Shown: positions 1-7,000, counted from the first letter of the stretch. The stretch is DNA of 64,000 bases from Acidaminococcus hominis (GCF_021044795.1 NZ_JAJNOP010000004.1), one strand, 5' to 3'. The notes: generated from the letters alone by a model not told the origin. Numbers and translations: made by a program.

Positions 1-1118
1 ACCAGCACAATCACCGGGAAGGTAATTCCCACCGGGGTCTGCACGTCCAAGAGCTCCCGGTACAGGGCGAAGCCGGCCAGCCACAGCACCAGGTTCAGCC
101 AGTTGACGGCTTGGCTGCTGTGGTCCTGCTTCAGGATAAAGTAATCGGACAGCAGGATTGCGGTCATGGGTGCGAACACCGAACCGATGAAGTACAGGAA
201 GTCTTCAAAGCTGCTGGCATCCACGGCGATGGCAATGGCAATTCCCCCAGCGCAGGCAATCAGGGCCAGGACCTTTTCCGAAATTCCGGGCAGCAGGCTC
301 TTGCCGCTGACCCCGGCGGAGAAGGCGTCCAGGAAGGTAGTGGTCACCGTGGACAGCAGCACAATCAGAATGCCCACGACGCCCAGGCCGGCCTGAAGCA
401 GGATTTTGGCAATGTCGTCCTGGCCGGTGTACAGGGCGGCACCCATGCCGATAATGAACATCCAGGTGCTGGCAGCAAAGTAGGCCAGACAGCTGGCCGC
501 CGTAGCCTTAAAGGGCTTTGCGGCGTCCCGGGTGTAGTCGGAGATGACCGGCAGCCAGGAAAGGGGCATGGCCACCGTAAGTTCAATGGCTGCGCCCAGA
601 GTCAGCTCCCCGGCAGCCTGGGGCACCCCGCTGCCCATAAAGATCACGTCGCTGAGCACCAGGGTCAGCAGGAACAGGGCAGCAATGACCACCTCGTTCA
701 CCTTCCCCAGGGTCTTCAGCCCCAGGATAATCCACAGGGCGATGAAGGCACCGATAATCAGGCTCCAGGCCGAAAGCCCCAGACCCGCCAGGGTATTGCC
801 GGCAGCAGCTGCACTGGCAATCATCACGGCCGTCCAGCCAATGAGCTGAATCACGTTCAGGCCGGCAAACAGCTTGGCACCCTGGTGCCCAAAGGAAATT
901 TCCACCGTTTCCATGGCACTGCGCCCGGTCTGGCCGCCGATGAGCCCGGCCCCAAACATCACAAGCCCGCCAATCACGTGGCCCACCAGGATGGCCAGCA
1001 GCCCCTTGGCAAAACCCAGGGGAGCCAGCAGCATCCCCGTCAGAATCTCGGCAATGGAAATCCCCGCCCCGAACCACAGCAGGGCGTTTGCTGTAACTGA
1101 TGTTTTCACTGAATCCAT
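1..1118 (-). CDS. cytX: CytX-like NCS1 permease (hydroxymethylpyrimidine/cytosine transporter), 3' end cut by window
   Basis: The minus frame read from ATG at 1118 is open to the window edge, so the C-terminus is missing. It starts MDSVKTSVTANALLWFGAGI and continues as strongly hydrophobic segments rich in Gly and Ala. Recognisable stretches are GMLLAPLGFAKGLLAILVGH, GGQTGRSAMET and SDYTRDAAKP, typical of NCS1 cytosine/purine permeases and closest in style to the CytX branch that is linked to thiamine-pyrimidine uptake. It would be an inner-membrane symporter of about 12 helices. A good promoter lies 64 bp upstream. The thiDME operon in the same window supports an HMP-salvage role, but cytosine or another nucleobase is also possible. 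Confidence 0.75.
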   Translation of the reverse strand, partial: MDSVKTSVTANALLWFGAGISIAEILTGMLLAPLGFAKGLLAILVGHVIGGLVMFGAGLIGGQTGRSAMETVEISFGHQGAKLFAGLNVIQLIGWTAVMIASAAAAGNTLAGLGLSAWSLIIGAFIALWIILGLKTLGKVNEVVIAALFLLTLVLSDVIFMGSGVPQAAGELTLGAAIELTVAMPLSWLPVISDYTRDAAKPFKATAASCLAYFAASTWMFIIGMGAALYTGQDDIAKILLQAGLGVVGILIVLLSTVTTTFLDAFSAGVSGKSLLPGISEKVLALIACAGGIAIAIAVDASSFEDFLYFIGSVFAPMTAILLSDYFILKQDHSSQAVNWLNLVLWLAGFALYRELLDVQTPVGITFPVIVL

Positions 1119-1181
1119 ATGTACAATTCCCCCACTTTCCCGCCGCAGACAAAAGCGCTGCCTGCGGCACACTTGCCTAAA

Positions 1182-1210
1182 AGTATAGTACAGGACAAGG
1201 GATTAGGCAA
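1182..1210 (-). promoter_or_regulatory. sigma-70-type promoter of cytX
   Basis: On the minus strand TTGCCT (1210-1205) and TATACT (1187-1182) are separated by 17 bases. The start codon at 1118 lies about 60 bases further on. I saw no TPP-riboswitch signature in this short leader. Confidence 0.6.
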
Positions 1211-1311
1211 GAAAGGCAGCAGGAAAGGTCAACAATTCCTGAGAAAAAGGGAAAAATTGGGGCTGCTCCCCTTCCCCCCAGCTGGGGAGAAAAGCATTTT
1301 GGCAGCAGGGC

Positions 1312-1962
1312 TCAGGGGTTTTCCTGGACCATTTGGCGGCCCAACTGGCGTGCAGCTTCCAGTTCCTTGGGGAATACGGTCTCCCGGCGTTCCTTCCGCT
1401 GGGCCTCGTCAAAGACGCCCATGCTGTACCGCTTGTAATCAGGAACCTGGAGGGTTTCGCAGGAAGCCAGGGTGGTGACGGCGCCATGGAGGACCAGGGT
1501 ATGCATATCGGCCAGCTCCTGGAAGCGGGCTTTGTAATGCTGGTTGTAGTAGGCTTCCGGGGCATTCATGGTGTAGATGAGCCCCAACGGCAGCTTCCCG
1601 GTAAAGTAGCTTTCCAGGGGCTTATCATAGGACAGACAGCAGAAAATCAGCCGCTCCCACAGGGCCCGGAACTGGGCGGTAGGTTCGCTGAGATAAATCG
1701 GAGAACCAATAAACAGCCCGTCTGCCTGGAAAATCCGGTCCAGCAGCGGGGACAGGTCGTCCTTCCAATAGCATTTGCAGCGTTGGGCTTCCACCCGCTT
1801 GCAGGCCATGCAGCTGCGGCAGCCGGTAAACTTCAGGTCAAACAGGTTGATCAGTTCCGTTTCCGCGCCGGCCTCCTGGGCCCCTTGTTGGGCAGCCTGC
1901 AGCAGCAGGGCCGTATTACCGTTTTTTCTGGGACTGGCGTTCAGCAAAATAATTTTTTTCAT
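1312..1962 (-). CDS. NADPH-dependent FMN reductase / flavodoxin-fold oxidoreductase
   Basis: A 216-residue protein. The N-terminal motif LLNASPRKNGNTALLLQAA is the FMN-phosphate-binding loop of the NADPH-dependent FMN reductase / iron-sulfur-flavoprotein superfamily. GCRSCMACKR (about residues 50-60) and a further Cys pair (CKCYW) resemble the cysteine cluster of iron-sulfur flavoproteins, so an Fe-S site is possible. IGSPIYLSEPTAQFRALWER is the second flavin-contacting segment. The start at 1962 is chosen for its GGAGGAG ribosome site; the open frame reaches further upstream but has no matching signal. It lies 11 bp after the related gene at 1974-2534, so the two probably form an operon. Substrate unknown; cytosolic redox role inferred. 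Confidence 0.8.
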   Translation of the reverse strand: MKKIILLNASPRKNGNTALLLQAAQQGAQEAGAETELINLFDLKFTGCRSCMACKRVEAQRCKCYWKDDLSPLLDRIFQADGLFIGSPIYLSEPTAQFRALWERLIFCCLSYDKPLESYFTGKLPLGLIYTMNAPEAYYNQHYKARFQELADMHTLVLHGAVTTLASCETLQVPDYKRYSMGVFDEAQRKERRETVFPKELEAARQLGRQMVQENP

Positions 1963-1973
1963 GATTGCTCCTC

Positions 1974-2534
1974 CTAACAAGTTTCGCCAATGGCTTCTCC
2001 AATTTTCCGGGCGGCAGCAGCGCTTTCCGGGTCCTCCACCTTGCCTTTGCCGTACAGACTCCCGTGGCCGTAGACCACTCCCAAATCCTTCCAGCCCATA
2101 GCCTGGGTAAACAGCCGGTGATACCAGTTCACCGGGTCCGGACACCAACCAGGCTGATTGGCGGTAAGCAGCAGCACGGACTGCTTGCTCCGGAGCTGTT
2201 CTGGCGACAGGGTCTGCCACAGGGCAAACAGCCGGTTGATGGCCGTCAGAAGGGGGCCGGTCACAAAAGCAAAGTACACCGGGGAGGCCAGGACAATGAC
2301 CTCTGCCTTTTGGAAGGCCGGATAGATTTCCTCCATAGCGTCCTGTTGGACGCAGGGCCGGCCGTTTTTCCCGCACTGCCCGCAGCTTAGGCACCCGTGC
2401 AGCGGCAGGCTTTGCAGGTCAAATTCCTGGACGGTGTTCCCCTCTTTCCCGGCCCCTTCCCTAAAGGCCCGAATTAGTTCTGCGGTATTGCCGTTTTGCC
2501 GGGGCCCGCCGTTTAAGATCAAAATCTGGGACAT
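1974..2534 (-). CDS. NAD(P)H-dependent oxidoreductase, flavodoxin-like fold
   Basis: A 186-residue protein beginning MSQILILNGGPRQNGNTAEL, the phosphate-binding loop of the flavodoxin-like quinone/FMN reductase superfamily. CLSCGQCGKNGRPC (about residues 48-61) is a cysteine cluster of the iron-sulfur-flavoprotein type, and VLASPVYFAFVTGPLLTAIN is the second flavin-binding segment. The ATG at 2534 has an AAGGAG site at good spacing; the longer frame beginning at 2564 lacks one. It is first in a two-gene operon with 1312-1962 and divergent from an HxlR regulator, an arrangement common for redox- or electrophile-responsive flavoproteins. Substrate unknown. Confidence 0.8.
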   Translation of the reverse strand: MSQILILNGGPRQNGNTAELIRAFREGAGKEGNTVQEFDLQSLPLHGCLSCGQCGKNGRPCVQQDAMEEIYPAFQKAEVIVLASPVYFAFVTGPLLTAINRLFALWQTLSPEQLRSKQSVLLLTANQPGWCPDPVNWYHRLFTQAMGWKDLGVVYGHGSLYGKGKVEDPESAAAARKIGEAIGETC

Positions 2535-2677
2535 TCTTCTCGCTCCTTTTGTTCTGCCTTGCAATTCGGGCAGCCCTATGGTATTCTTTAGTTAGAAAAT
2601 TAACATAGGATAATTTTTAGCGTAGGTTTATTTTATAGCGTGTAAAAAGCCTGCACAAGTACGATTTTTAACAATAC

Positions 2678-2699
2678 CCAGTATAGCAAAACATACTGG
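2678..2699. promoter_or_regulatory. Palindromic operator candidate for the HxlR regulator
   Basis: CCAGTAT (2678-2684) and ATACTGG (2693-2699) form a perfect 7-bp inverted repeat with an 8-base spacer. It ends 16 bases before the HxlR start codon and lies between that gene and the divergent flavoprotein operon. HxlR-family proteins bind such dyads as dimers; assignment to this regulator is inference. Confidence 0.5.
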
Positions 2700-2715
2700 A
2701 AAGGAAGTGGAAACC

Positions 2716-3069
2716 ATGTCTGAACCGGAGAGAAGCCTGGAAACGCCCCCGGAAGAAAAGGCCACCTGCCCCTGTATGGTCGCCCAGCGGCTGCTCCAGG
2801 GGAAATGGGCCATTGCCATTCTGTACCTGCTAAGCACCGGGCCGGTGCGATTCAACGAGCTTCAGCGGAAGCTCCAGAAAATCAACCACGCCACCCTGTC
2901 CACCCAGCTAAAGCAGCTGGAAACGGAGGGGCTCATTGTGCGCAAGGAATACGCCCAAATTCCCCCCAAGGTGGAATACTCCCTGACCCCCATTGGCCGG
3001 GAATTCCAGCCGGTGCTGGACAGCATTGGAGTCTGGGCCCAAAAGTACGTGGCTGCCCAAAAAAGTTAG
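2716..3069 (+). CDS. HxlR-family winged-helix transcriptional regulator
   Basis: A 117-residue protein. CPCMVAQRLLQGKWAIAILY opens the HxlR domain, with the usual conserved Cys and the GKW motif. RFNELQRKLQKINHATLSTQ and LKQLETEGLIVRKEYAQIPP form the recognition helix and wing, and KVEYSLTPIGREFQPVLDSI is the C-terminal family signature. The ATG at 2716 is preferred to an in-frame GTG at 2707 because AAGGAAG (2701-2707) is then correctly spaced. It is divergent from two flavin oxidoreductases, the typical HxlR neighbourhood (for example YodB-type regulators, which sense quinones or aldehydes through Cys). Regulation of the neighbours and of itself is inferred. Confidence 0.88.
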   Translation: MSEPERSLETPPEEKATCPCMVAQRLLQGKWAIAILYLLSTGPVRFNELQRKLQKINHATLSTQLKQLETEGLIVRKEYAQIPPKVEYSLTPIGREFQPVLDSIGVWAQKYVAAQKS

Positions 3070-3187
3070 TCTATAGTTGCCAAAGTCCCTGTCAGGCAAA
3101 ATGTGCCGGGCAGGGGTTTTGTGCACTTGTGCAGCCAGGGGCCAGCAGCCCCGAAGCCCAGGGGAGACGGACCGCCTTGCGGCTCCA

Positions 3188-3196
3188 TGCTATAAT
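3188..3196 (+). promoter_or_regulatory. Extended -10 promoter of the 2-hydroxyacid dehydrogenase gene
   Basis: TGC followed directly by a perfect TATAAT (3191-3196) makes an extended -10 element, 31 bases before the ATG at 3228. No good -35 hexamer is present at 17 bases, as often for extended -10 promoters. Confidence 0.55.
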
Positions 3197-3227
3197 GGAA
3201 GTAACAGTAAAAGAAAGTGGTGATACT

Positions 3228-4175
3228 ATGCCTCAAGTGGTTGTGGTAAACGCAGAAAAAATGAATTTTGACGGAAAACTGGATTTTTCGGTGTTGTCGG
3301 ATTCTGTGGCTGTCTATCCCAGCAGCACCCCTGAAGAACTGCTGCAGCGGATCCAGGGCGCCCAAGTGGTGGTCACCAAGGAACTGCCCGTGCCGGCAGC
3401 CCTGCTGGAGCAGTTTCCACGCAGCGTGCAGCTGCTTGTGGAAGCAGGCACCGGCTACAACAATATTGACCTGGCAGCCGCCAAAAAGCAGGGCATTACG
3501 GTGTGCAACATCCCCGCCTACAGCTCCCAGCGGGTGGCCCATACGGCCATTATGCTGCTGTTAAACCTGGCTTCCACCATGCAGGTCCAGCTGGCCATGC
3601 TGGCCAAGGGAGATCACCGGAACTTCACCCAGCACCTGTTGGTGCCCCATACGGAAGTCAACGGCAAAACCCTGGGCATCATTGGCGCCGGCCATATTGG
3701 GAAACAGGTCATCAAAATCGCCCAGGCCCTGGAAATGCACATCTTGGTCCATACCCGGACGCCCCGGGAAGACGGGGACGGCATCCAGTATGTGGGGCTA
3801 AAGGAACTGCTGCAAAAAAGCGACTATGTATCCCTGCACTGCCCCCTGACCCCTTCCACCCGGCATTTGCTGAACCGGGAAACCCTGGCTCTGATGAAAC
3901 CCAGTGCATTCCTGATCAATACCTCCCGGGGTGCCCTGATTGACGAACCCACCCTGATTGAAGCCCTGGAAAACCACCAAATTGCCGGGGCCGGACTAGA
4001 CGTTCAGGAGCAGGAACCGCCGGCAGAGAATAATCCCCTGTACACCCTGCCCAACGTGATTCTTACGCCCCATATGGGCTGGAAAGGGCTGGAAACCCGC
4101 CAGCGCCTGGTCTCCATCATAGCCCAGGACATCCACCAGTTCCTGGCCGGCAGCCCCATTAACGTGGTAGGCTGA
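3228..4175 (+). CDS. D-isomer-specific 2-hydroxyacid dehydrogenase
   Basis: A 315-residue cytosolic oxidoreductase, full length for the family. The Rossmann loop is GIIGAGHIGKQV. The catalytic triad is visible as Arg in TGYNNID-to-NTSRGALID, Glu in QEQEPPAENNP and His in LTPHMGW. The residues after the second Rossmann strand read VHTRTP, with no acidic residue at the usual NAD-selecting position, so NADPH use is possible. The closest general types are glycerate, hydroxypyruvate or D-lactate-like dehydrogenases; the substrate cannot be fixed from sequence. The open frame extends upstream over the HxlR gene, but the ATG at 3228 follows a promoter and an AAGTGG-type ribosome site and begins the family's N-terminal strand (MPQVVVVNAE). 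Confidence 0.85.
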   Translation: MPQVVVVNAEKMNFDGKLDFSVLSDSVAVYPSSTPEELLQRIQGAQVVVTKELPVPAALLEQFPRSVQLLVEAGTGYNNIDLAAAKKQGITVCNIPAYSSQRVAHTAIMLLLNLASTMQVQLAMLAKGDHRNFTQHLLVPHTEVNGKTLGIIGAGHIGKQVIKIAQALEMHILVHTRTPREDGDGIQYVGLKELLQKSDYVSLHCPLTPSTRHLLNRETLALMKPSAFLINTSRGALIDEPTLIEALENHQIAGAGLDVQEQEPPAENNPLYTLPNVILTPHMGWKGLETRQRLVSIIAQDIHQFLAGSPINVVG

Positions 4176-4197
4176 CCTGCTGGGCAGCAAAAAATTG

Positions 4198-4250
4198 AGA
4201 GGGTTCCACCTGGTCTCCGGGAAATTCCTGGGACCGTGGAACCCTCTTTC
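4198..4250 (+). terminator. Rho-independent terminator of the dehydrogenase gene
   Basis: A perfect 12-bp stem: AGAGGGTTCCAC (4198-4209) pairs with GTGGAACCCTCT (4236-4247), followed by a short T-rich tail. Confidence 0.7.
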
Positions 4251-4261
4251 ACAAACGGTCA

Positions 4262-4291
4262 TTGACAGCCGTTATATGAACATTCTATAAT
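4262..4291 (+). promoter_or_regulatory. Near-consensus promoter of a candidate small RNA
   Basis: TTGACA (4262-4267) and TATAAT (4286-4291), both perfect, are separated by 18 bases. No coding region follows on this strand, only the structured segment ending at 4488. Confidence 0.75.
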
Positions 4292-4297
4292 AACAGT

Positions 4298-4488
4298 GTT
4301 CATGTGACCCCGACCTGGGCATGAACGAAAAAAGCTTTTGGGTAAGCTTTTAGGACACCAGATGGGGTATCTGGTGCCATCGCTATCGTTTGTTTTTTTA
4401 CTTGACCTAACTTATAGGATTGCATCGCCTTCCGGACGTCTATTGGCGATGACCGCTTAGCTACTGCGCAGCTGGGCGGTATTTTTTT
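4298..4488 (+). ncRNA. Candidate structured non-coding RNA, about 190 nt, family not recognised
   Basis: The segment runs from a consensus promoter to a strong terminator and holds no credible open frame. Visible helices are GTTCATG (4298-4304) with CATGAAC (4320-4326); GG-A-CACCAGAT (4353-4363) with ATCTGGTGCC (4369-4378), with one bulged A; CATCGCC (4423-4429) with GGCGATG (4445-4451); and a terminator stem of ACCGCTTAGCT (4452-4462) with AGCTGGGCGGT (4470-4480, two G-U pairs), then seven T. The length resembles 6S RNA, but the two ends do not pair, which argues against it. No SRP, RNase P or tmRNA signature was seen. A highly expressed regulatory RNA is the inference. Confidence 0.55.
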
Positions 4489-4589
4489 GCCCTGAAACAG
4501 CCCGGGAAGCCAGCTGCAGCCCCTAAGCCCCTAGGCCCGTTAGCCGGGCAGTACTTTCCAAACCTCCCGGACATTTTCTGGAACGACAA

Positions 4590-4611
4590 AAGACGAGCGT
4601 TCGCTCGTCTT
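4590..4611 (-). terminator. Terminator of the small-gene array
   Basis: AAGACGAGCG (4590-4599) pairs perfectly with CGCTCGTCTT (4602-4611). On the minus strand the stem is followed by TTTTGTCGTT. It lies 44 bp beyond the last small gene. The stretch 4490-4589 otherwise shows nothing recognisable. Confidence 0.6.
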
Positions 4612-4654
4612 GGGGTGGTGCTTTATTTTCTTTTTCGGGCCTGAGGAAGCTCGG

Positions 4655-4843
4655 CTATTCTTTTTTGTATTCCTTACATTTTTCCTTATTATGCATGACT
4701 CCCCAGGGTTTAAAAGGCTTATACTTTAAGCAATCTCCTACTGTATAGTTTCTATCTCGTCTCCTATATACGCAATCTTTACATTGCTCTGGCTTCAGCA
4801 GAAAACCAACAAATGGTTGCGTTAAATTGCTATCTTTACGCAT
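4655..4843 (-). CDS. Small Cys-rich protein, family A copy 3 (unknown function)
   Basis: 62 residues, starting MRKDSNLTQPFVGF. Four cysteines are spaced as QCKDC...GDCLKY...EKCKEYKKE, a possible single-zinc site. It is clearly homologous over its whole length to the genes at 4882-5070 and 5543-5731 and equal to them in size. The ribosome site is GGGAGG, and the flanking spacers are also similar between copies, showing tandem duplication of a gene-plus-spacer unit. The C..C...C..Y...C..Y pattern recalls small proteins found near polymorphic-toxin immunity genes, but this is only a resemblance. Last gene of the array, followed by a terminator. Function unknown. Confidence 0.7.
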   Translation of the reverse strand: MRKDSNLTQPFVGFLLKPEQCKDCVYRRRDRNYTVGDCLKYKPFKPWGVMHNKEKCKEYKKE

Positions 4844-4881
4844 CTCTAATTCCTCCCATTTTAGGGTTTGGAGAAACTCGG

Positions 4882-5070
4882 TTATTCCTTTTTGTATTTC
4901 TTACATTTTCCCGTATTCTCCATAACTGCATCGGGTTTCGAAATTTTATACTTCAGGCAAGTACCTACGTCATAATCTCTATCAGGACGTTTGTAGGCGC
5001 AATCCTTGCATTGCTTAGGATCTAATGGATCTCCATAAAAAGGCTCTGTCAAATTACTATATTCTCGCAT
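4882..5070 (-). CDS. Small Cys-rich protein, family A copy 2 (unknown function)
   Basis: 62 residues, MREYSNLTEPFYGDPLDPKQ, then CKDCAYKRPDRDYDVGTCLK and a C-terminal CKKYKKE. The Cys positions match copies 1 and 3 exactly, while other positions differ at roughly a third of sites, so the copies have diverged under conservation of the metal-site pattern. It lies 38 bp after the family-B gene at 5109-5480 and 38 bp before copy 3. GGGAGG ribosome site. No signal peptide or membrane segment. Function unknown. Confidence 0.7.
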   Translation of the reverse strand: MREYSNLTEPFYGDPLDPKQCKDCAYKRPDRDYDVGTCLKYKISKPDAVMENTGKCKKYKKE

Positions 5071-5108
5071 TTGTATTTCCTCCCTTTTTAAAGCCTCAGA
5101 AATCTCGT

Positions 5109-5480
5109 CTATTCGTCCAGATTGAAGGGGACGCCTGGAGAATTAACCATGGTTTCTTTATGATATTCCCACACTTTATTTTTCAGGTCTTCCTTAAAAC
5201 CATCAGGTGGAAAACGACGTTTATCGCTTCCAATAGCATACTTTCCTGGAAACGTCTTCAATCCCTCCGCTATGGCTTTTCTTTTTTCCAAAGGAATATC
5301 AGTCGTTTTTTTCGGAACTATCACATAGGTAATGTGATTCAAGTAACTGTAAGGTTGCCGAAAAACCCTGATTTCCCGAAAAAACAAACGCACCAAGTAA
5401 TACCAATGGTTGTCCATTTCCACCATATAGTCGTCTCCGTCTGACGTATAGAAAAGGATTTTGTTAGGTTTCGCCTTCAT
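5109..5480 (-). CDS. Unknown protein, family B copy 2
   Basis: 123 residues, MKAKPNKILFYTSDGDDYMV then EMDNHWYYLV, ending SPGVPFNLDE. The first 35 and last 10 residues are almost the same as in the gene at 5770-6129; the middle has diverged (PKKT.DIPLE and LKTFP are kept). It looks cytosolic, with mixed alpha/beta character and many aromatic residues. Ribosome site AAGGAGG. It precedes family-A genes, repeating the B-A order seen upstream. I recognise no domain. Divergent tandem paralogues of this kind are common among orphan immunity genes, a hypothesis only. Confidence 0.7.
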   Translation of the reverse strand: MKAKPNKILFYTSDGDDYMVEMDNHWYYLVRLFFREIRVFRQPYSYLNHITYVIVPKKTTDIPLEKRKAIAEGLKTFPGKYAIGSDKRRFPPDGFKEDLKNKVWEYHKETMVNSPGVPFNLDE

Positions 5481-5542
5481 GCGCCAGCCCTCCTTATTTG
5501 ACTTGCAAACATGCTGTATTTTTTGAGTCTCGGGATTCTCGG

Positions 5543-5731
5543 CTATTCTTTTTTGTATTCTTTACATTTCTCTTTGTTTTCCATAACTCCCCAGGGTTTT
5601 ATGGTTTTATACTTTAAGCAGTCTTTGACATCATAATCTCGATCAGGCCGTCTAAAAATGCAATCTTTGCATTGCTGTGGGCTCACTGGGACTCCAATAA
5701 ACGGTTGAGTCAAATTGTTATTTTTACGCAT
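5543..5731 (-). CDS. Small Cys-rich protein, family A copy 1 (unknown function)
   Basis: 62 residues, MRKNNNLTQPFIGVPVSPQQ, then CKDCIFRRPDRDYDVKDCLK and a C-terminal CKEYKKE. The open frame extends upstream, but the ATG at 5731 follows GGAGGAAG and matches the start of copies 2 and 3. It lies 38 bp after the family-B gene at 5770-6129. The same four-Cys pattern suggests a small zinc-binding fold. Function unknown. Confidence 0.7.
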   Translation of the reverse strand: MRKNNNLTQPFIGVPVSPQQCKDCIFRRPDRDYDVKDCLKYKTIKPWGVMENKEKCKEYKKE

Positions 5732-5769
5732 CTTTGCTTCCTCCCTTTTTAGGGCTTGGGGAAGTTCGG

Positions 5770-6129
5770 CTATTCGTCCAGATTGAAGGGGACGCCTGGT
5801 AATTCTTCGAGAATTTTTCTTCCCATTGCAAGCCATGGGTTAGAGAAATTTTCGTTGAATTTTCCATCAAGGATAGCAGGCAAACCTACATGGTAAGGGA
5901 ATGTTTTAATCCCTTCTAACAGATTTTTCCTTACTTCCAGCGGAATATCACTGGTCTTTTTGGGCACTTCAATATAAGGCTGGTGATTAACATAGCTTAA
6001 AGGCTGCTCATAAACAAGTATTCTTTTTGCACCCAGCATGACTAAATAATACCAATGGTTGTCCATTTCCACCATATAGTCCGTTTTATCGGAATCGTAA
6101 AACAGAATCCGTTTAGGTTTCGCCTTCAT
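5770..6129 (-). CDS. Unknown protein, family B copy 1
   Basis: 119 residues, MKAKPKRILFYDSDKTDYMV then EMDNHWYYLV, with PKKTSDIPLE in the middle and LPGVPFNLDE at the end. First gene of the five-gene array, with a GGGAGG ribosome site and a moderate promoter upstream. Paralogue of 5109-5480. No signal peptide, membrane helix or known motif. The conserved ends and variable centre suggest a common fold with a diversified surface. Function unknown. Confidence 0.7.
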   Translation of the reverse strand: MKAKPKRILFYDSDKTDYMVEMDNHWYYLVMLGAKRILVYEQPLSYVNHQPYIEVPKKTSDIPLEVRKNLLEGIKTFPYHVGLPAILDGKFNENFSNPWLAMGRKILEELPGVPFNLDE

Positions 6130-6163
6130 CAGCCCATCCCTCCCCCATCTGCTTTCTTACTTC

Positions 6164-6192
6164 AGAATACACCGTTTTTCTTCCAAAGTAAA
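6164..6192 (-). promoter_or_regulatory. Possible promoter of the small-gene array
   Basis: On the minus strand TTTACT (6192-6187) and TATTCT (6169-6164) are 17 bases apart, 35 bases before the first ATG. Moderate match only. Confidence 0.4.
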
Positions 6193-6318
6193 GGACGACC
6201 CGTTGCAGGAAAGTCGGGAAAAATGGACAGTCTATACATGAGGCCACGGTTCCCCGTGTATCCTTTCTACAAATTTTGAATTACCAGGCTCCGTGGAAAC
6301 ACACCCCACCATCGGTGA

Positions 6319-6348
6319 TTGACGAAGGGCCGCAGCAGCCTTTATAAT
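6319..6348 (+). promoter_or_regulatory. Strong promoter of a second candidate small RNA
   Basis: TTGACG (6319-6324) and perfect TATAAT (6343-6348) with an 18-base spacer, pointing away from the small-gene array toward a terminator at 6457-6497. Confidence 0.7.
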
Positions 6349-6354
6349 CAAGGT

Positions 6355-6497
6355 ATCACAAACCCCTTCTGACTGTAGAAGGCGGCTGTGTCAAATCGGG
6401 GAAACCCCTGCAGCCTGCAACCCTCGTCAGGCGCAGGTTCCCCAGCTTCCTTCGTGGCCGCACTGCTCTTATTGCCCAGGCAGTGCGGCTTTTGTTT
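6355..6497 (+). ncRNA. Candidate structured non-coding RNA, about 140 nt, family not recognised
   Basis: Between a strong promoter and a strong terminator, with no convincing open frame. Helices: CCTTCT (6365-6370) with AGAAGG (6377-6382); GGCTG (6384-6388) with CAGCC (6411-6415), enclosing GGGG-AAA-CCCC (6398-6408); GCCTG (6413-6417) with CAGGC (6428-6432), which competes with the previous stem; and the terminator GCCGCACTGC (6457-6466) with GCAGTGCGGC (6480-6489), followed by TTTTGTTTG. The competing stems would allow switching. It is convergent with rpsI and ends just before the rpsI terminator. A known family (SRP, 6S, tmRNA) is not evident from its motifs. Confidence 0.5.
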
Positions 6498-6522
6498 GTC
6501 CGCACAAGCGTTTTTGCGCATC

Positions 6523-6561
6523 AAAAAACCAGGTACATTCTTTGGGAATGTACCTGGTTTT
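6523..6561 (-). terminator. Terminator of rplM-rpsI
   Basis: A perfect 16-bp stem: AAAACCAGGTACATTC (6525-6540) pairs with 6546-6561. On the minus strand it ends in a run of T. It may also work for plus-strand transcripts. Confidence 0.85.
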
Positions 6562-6587
6562 GGATAGGTCCGCAGGGGACCCAAAAA

Positions 6588-6980
6588 TTATCTTTTAGAG
6601 AACTGGGAAGCCTTACGAGCTTTCTTCAAGCCGTATTTGCGGCGTTCTTTTTCCCGAGGATCTCTGGTCAGCAGACCAGCTTTTTTCAGCAGGGGACGGA
6701 AGTCAGCATCCACTTTCAGCAGGGCACGGGCAATACCATGACGGATTGCACCAGCCTGGCCAGCAATGCCGCCGCCAACTACGTTAGCGATAACATCGTA
6801 TTTGCCCAGGGTTTCCGTGGTATCCAGCGGTTGACGAACCACCAGTTCCAGGGTCTTCAGGCCAAAATATTGGCTCAATTCACGGCCGTTGATTTCGATC
6901 TTGCCTTCGCCCGGAACAAGGCGAACGCGAGCAACAGAGCTCTTGCGGCTGCCAGTTGCATTATAGGTAACTTTTGCCAT
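6588..6980 (-). CDS. rpsI: 30S ribosomal protein S9
   Basis: 130 residues, full length. The signature GGGIAGQAGAIRHGIARAL is the classic S9 motif, and the protein ends in the basic tail KARKASQFSKR that reaches toward the P-site tRNA. It lies 20 bp downstream of rplM, the conserved L13-S9 operon, and is followed by a strong terminator. Confidence 0.98.
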   Translation of the reverse strand: MAKVTYNATGSRKSSVARVRLVPGEGKIEINGRELSQYFGLKTLELVVRQPLDTTETLGKYDVIANVVGGGIAGQAGAIRHGIARALLKVDADFRPLLKKAGLLTRDPREKERRKYGLKKARKASQFSKR

Positions 6981-7000
6981 TTTCTAGTTCTCCTCTCCTC

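Noticed and set aside
4298..4488. 6S, SRP, RNase P or tmRNA identity for the first RNA candidate
   Set aside because: The ends do not pair as in 6S RNA, and no SRP GGAAG-type loop, RNase P core or tmRNA tRNA-like end was found; kept as unclassified.
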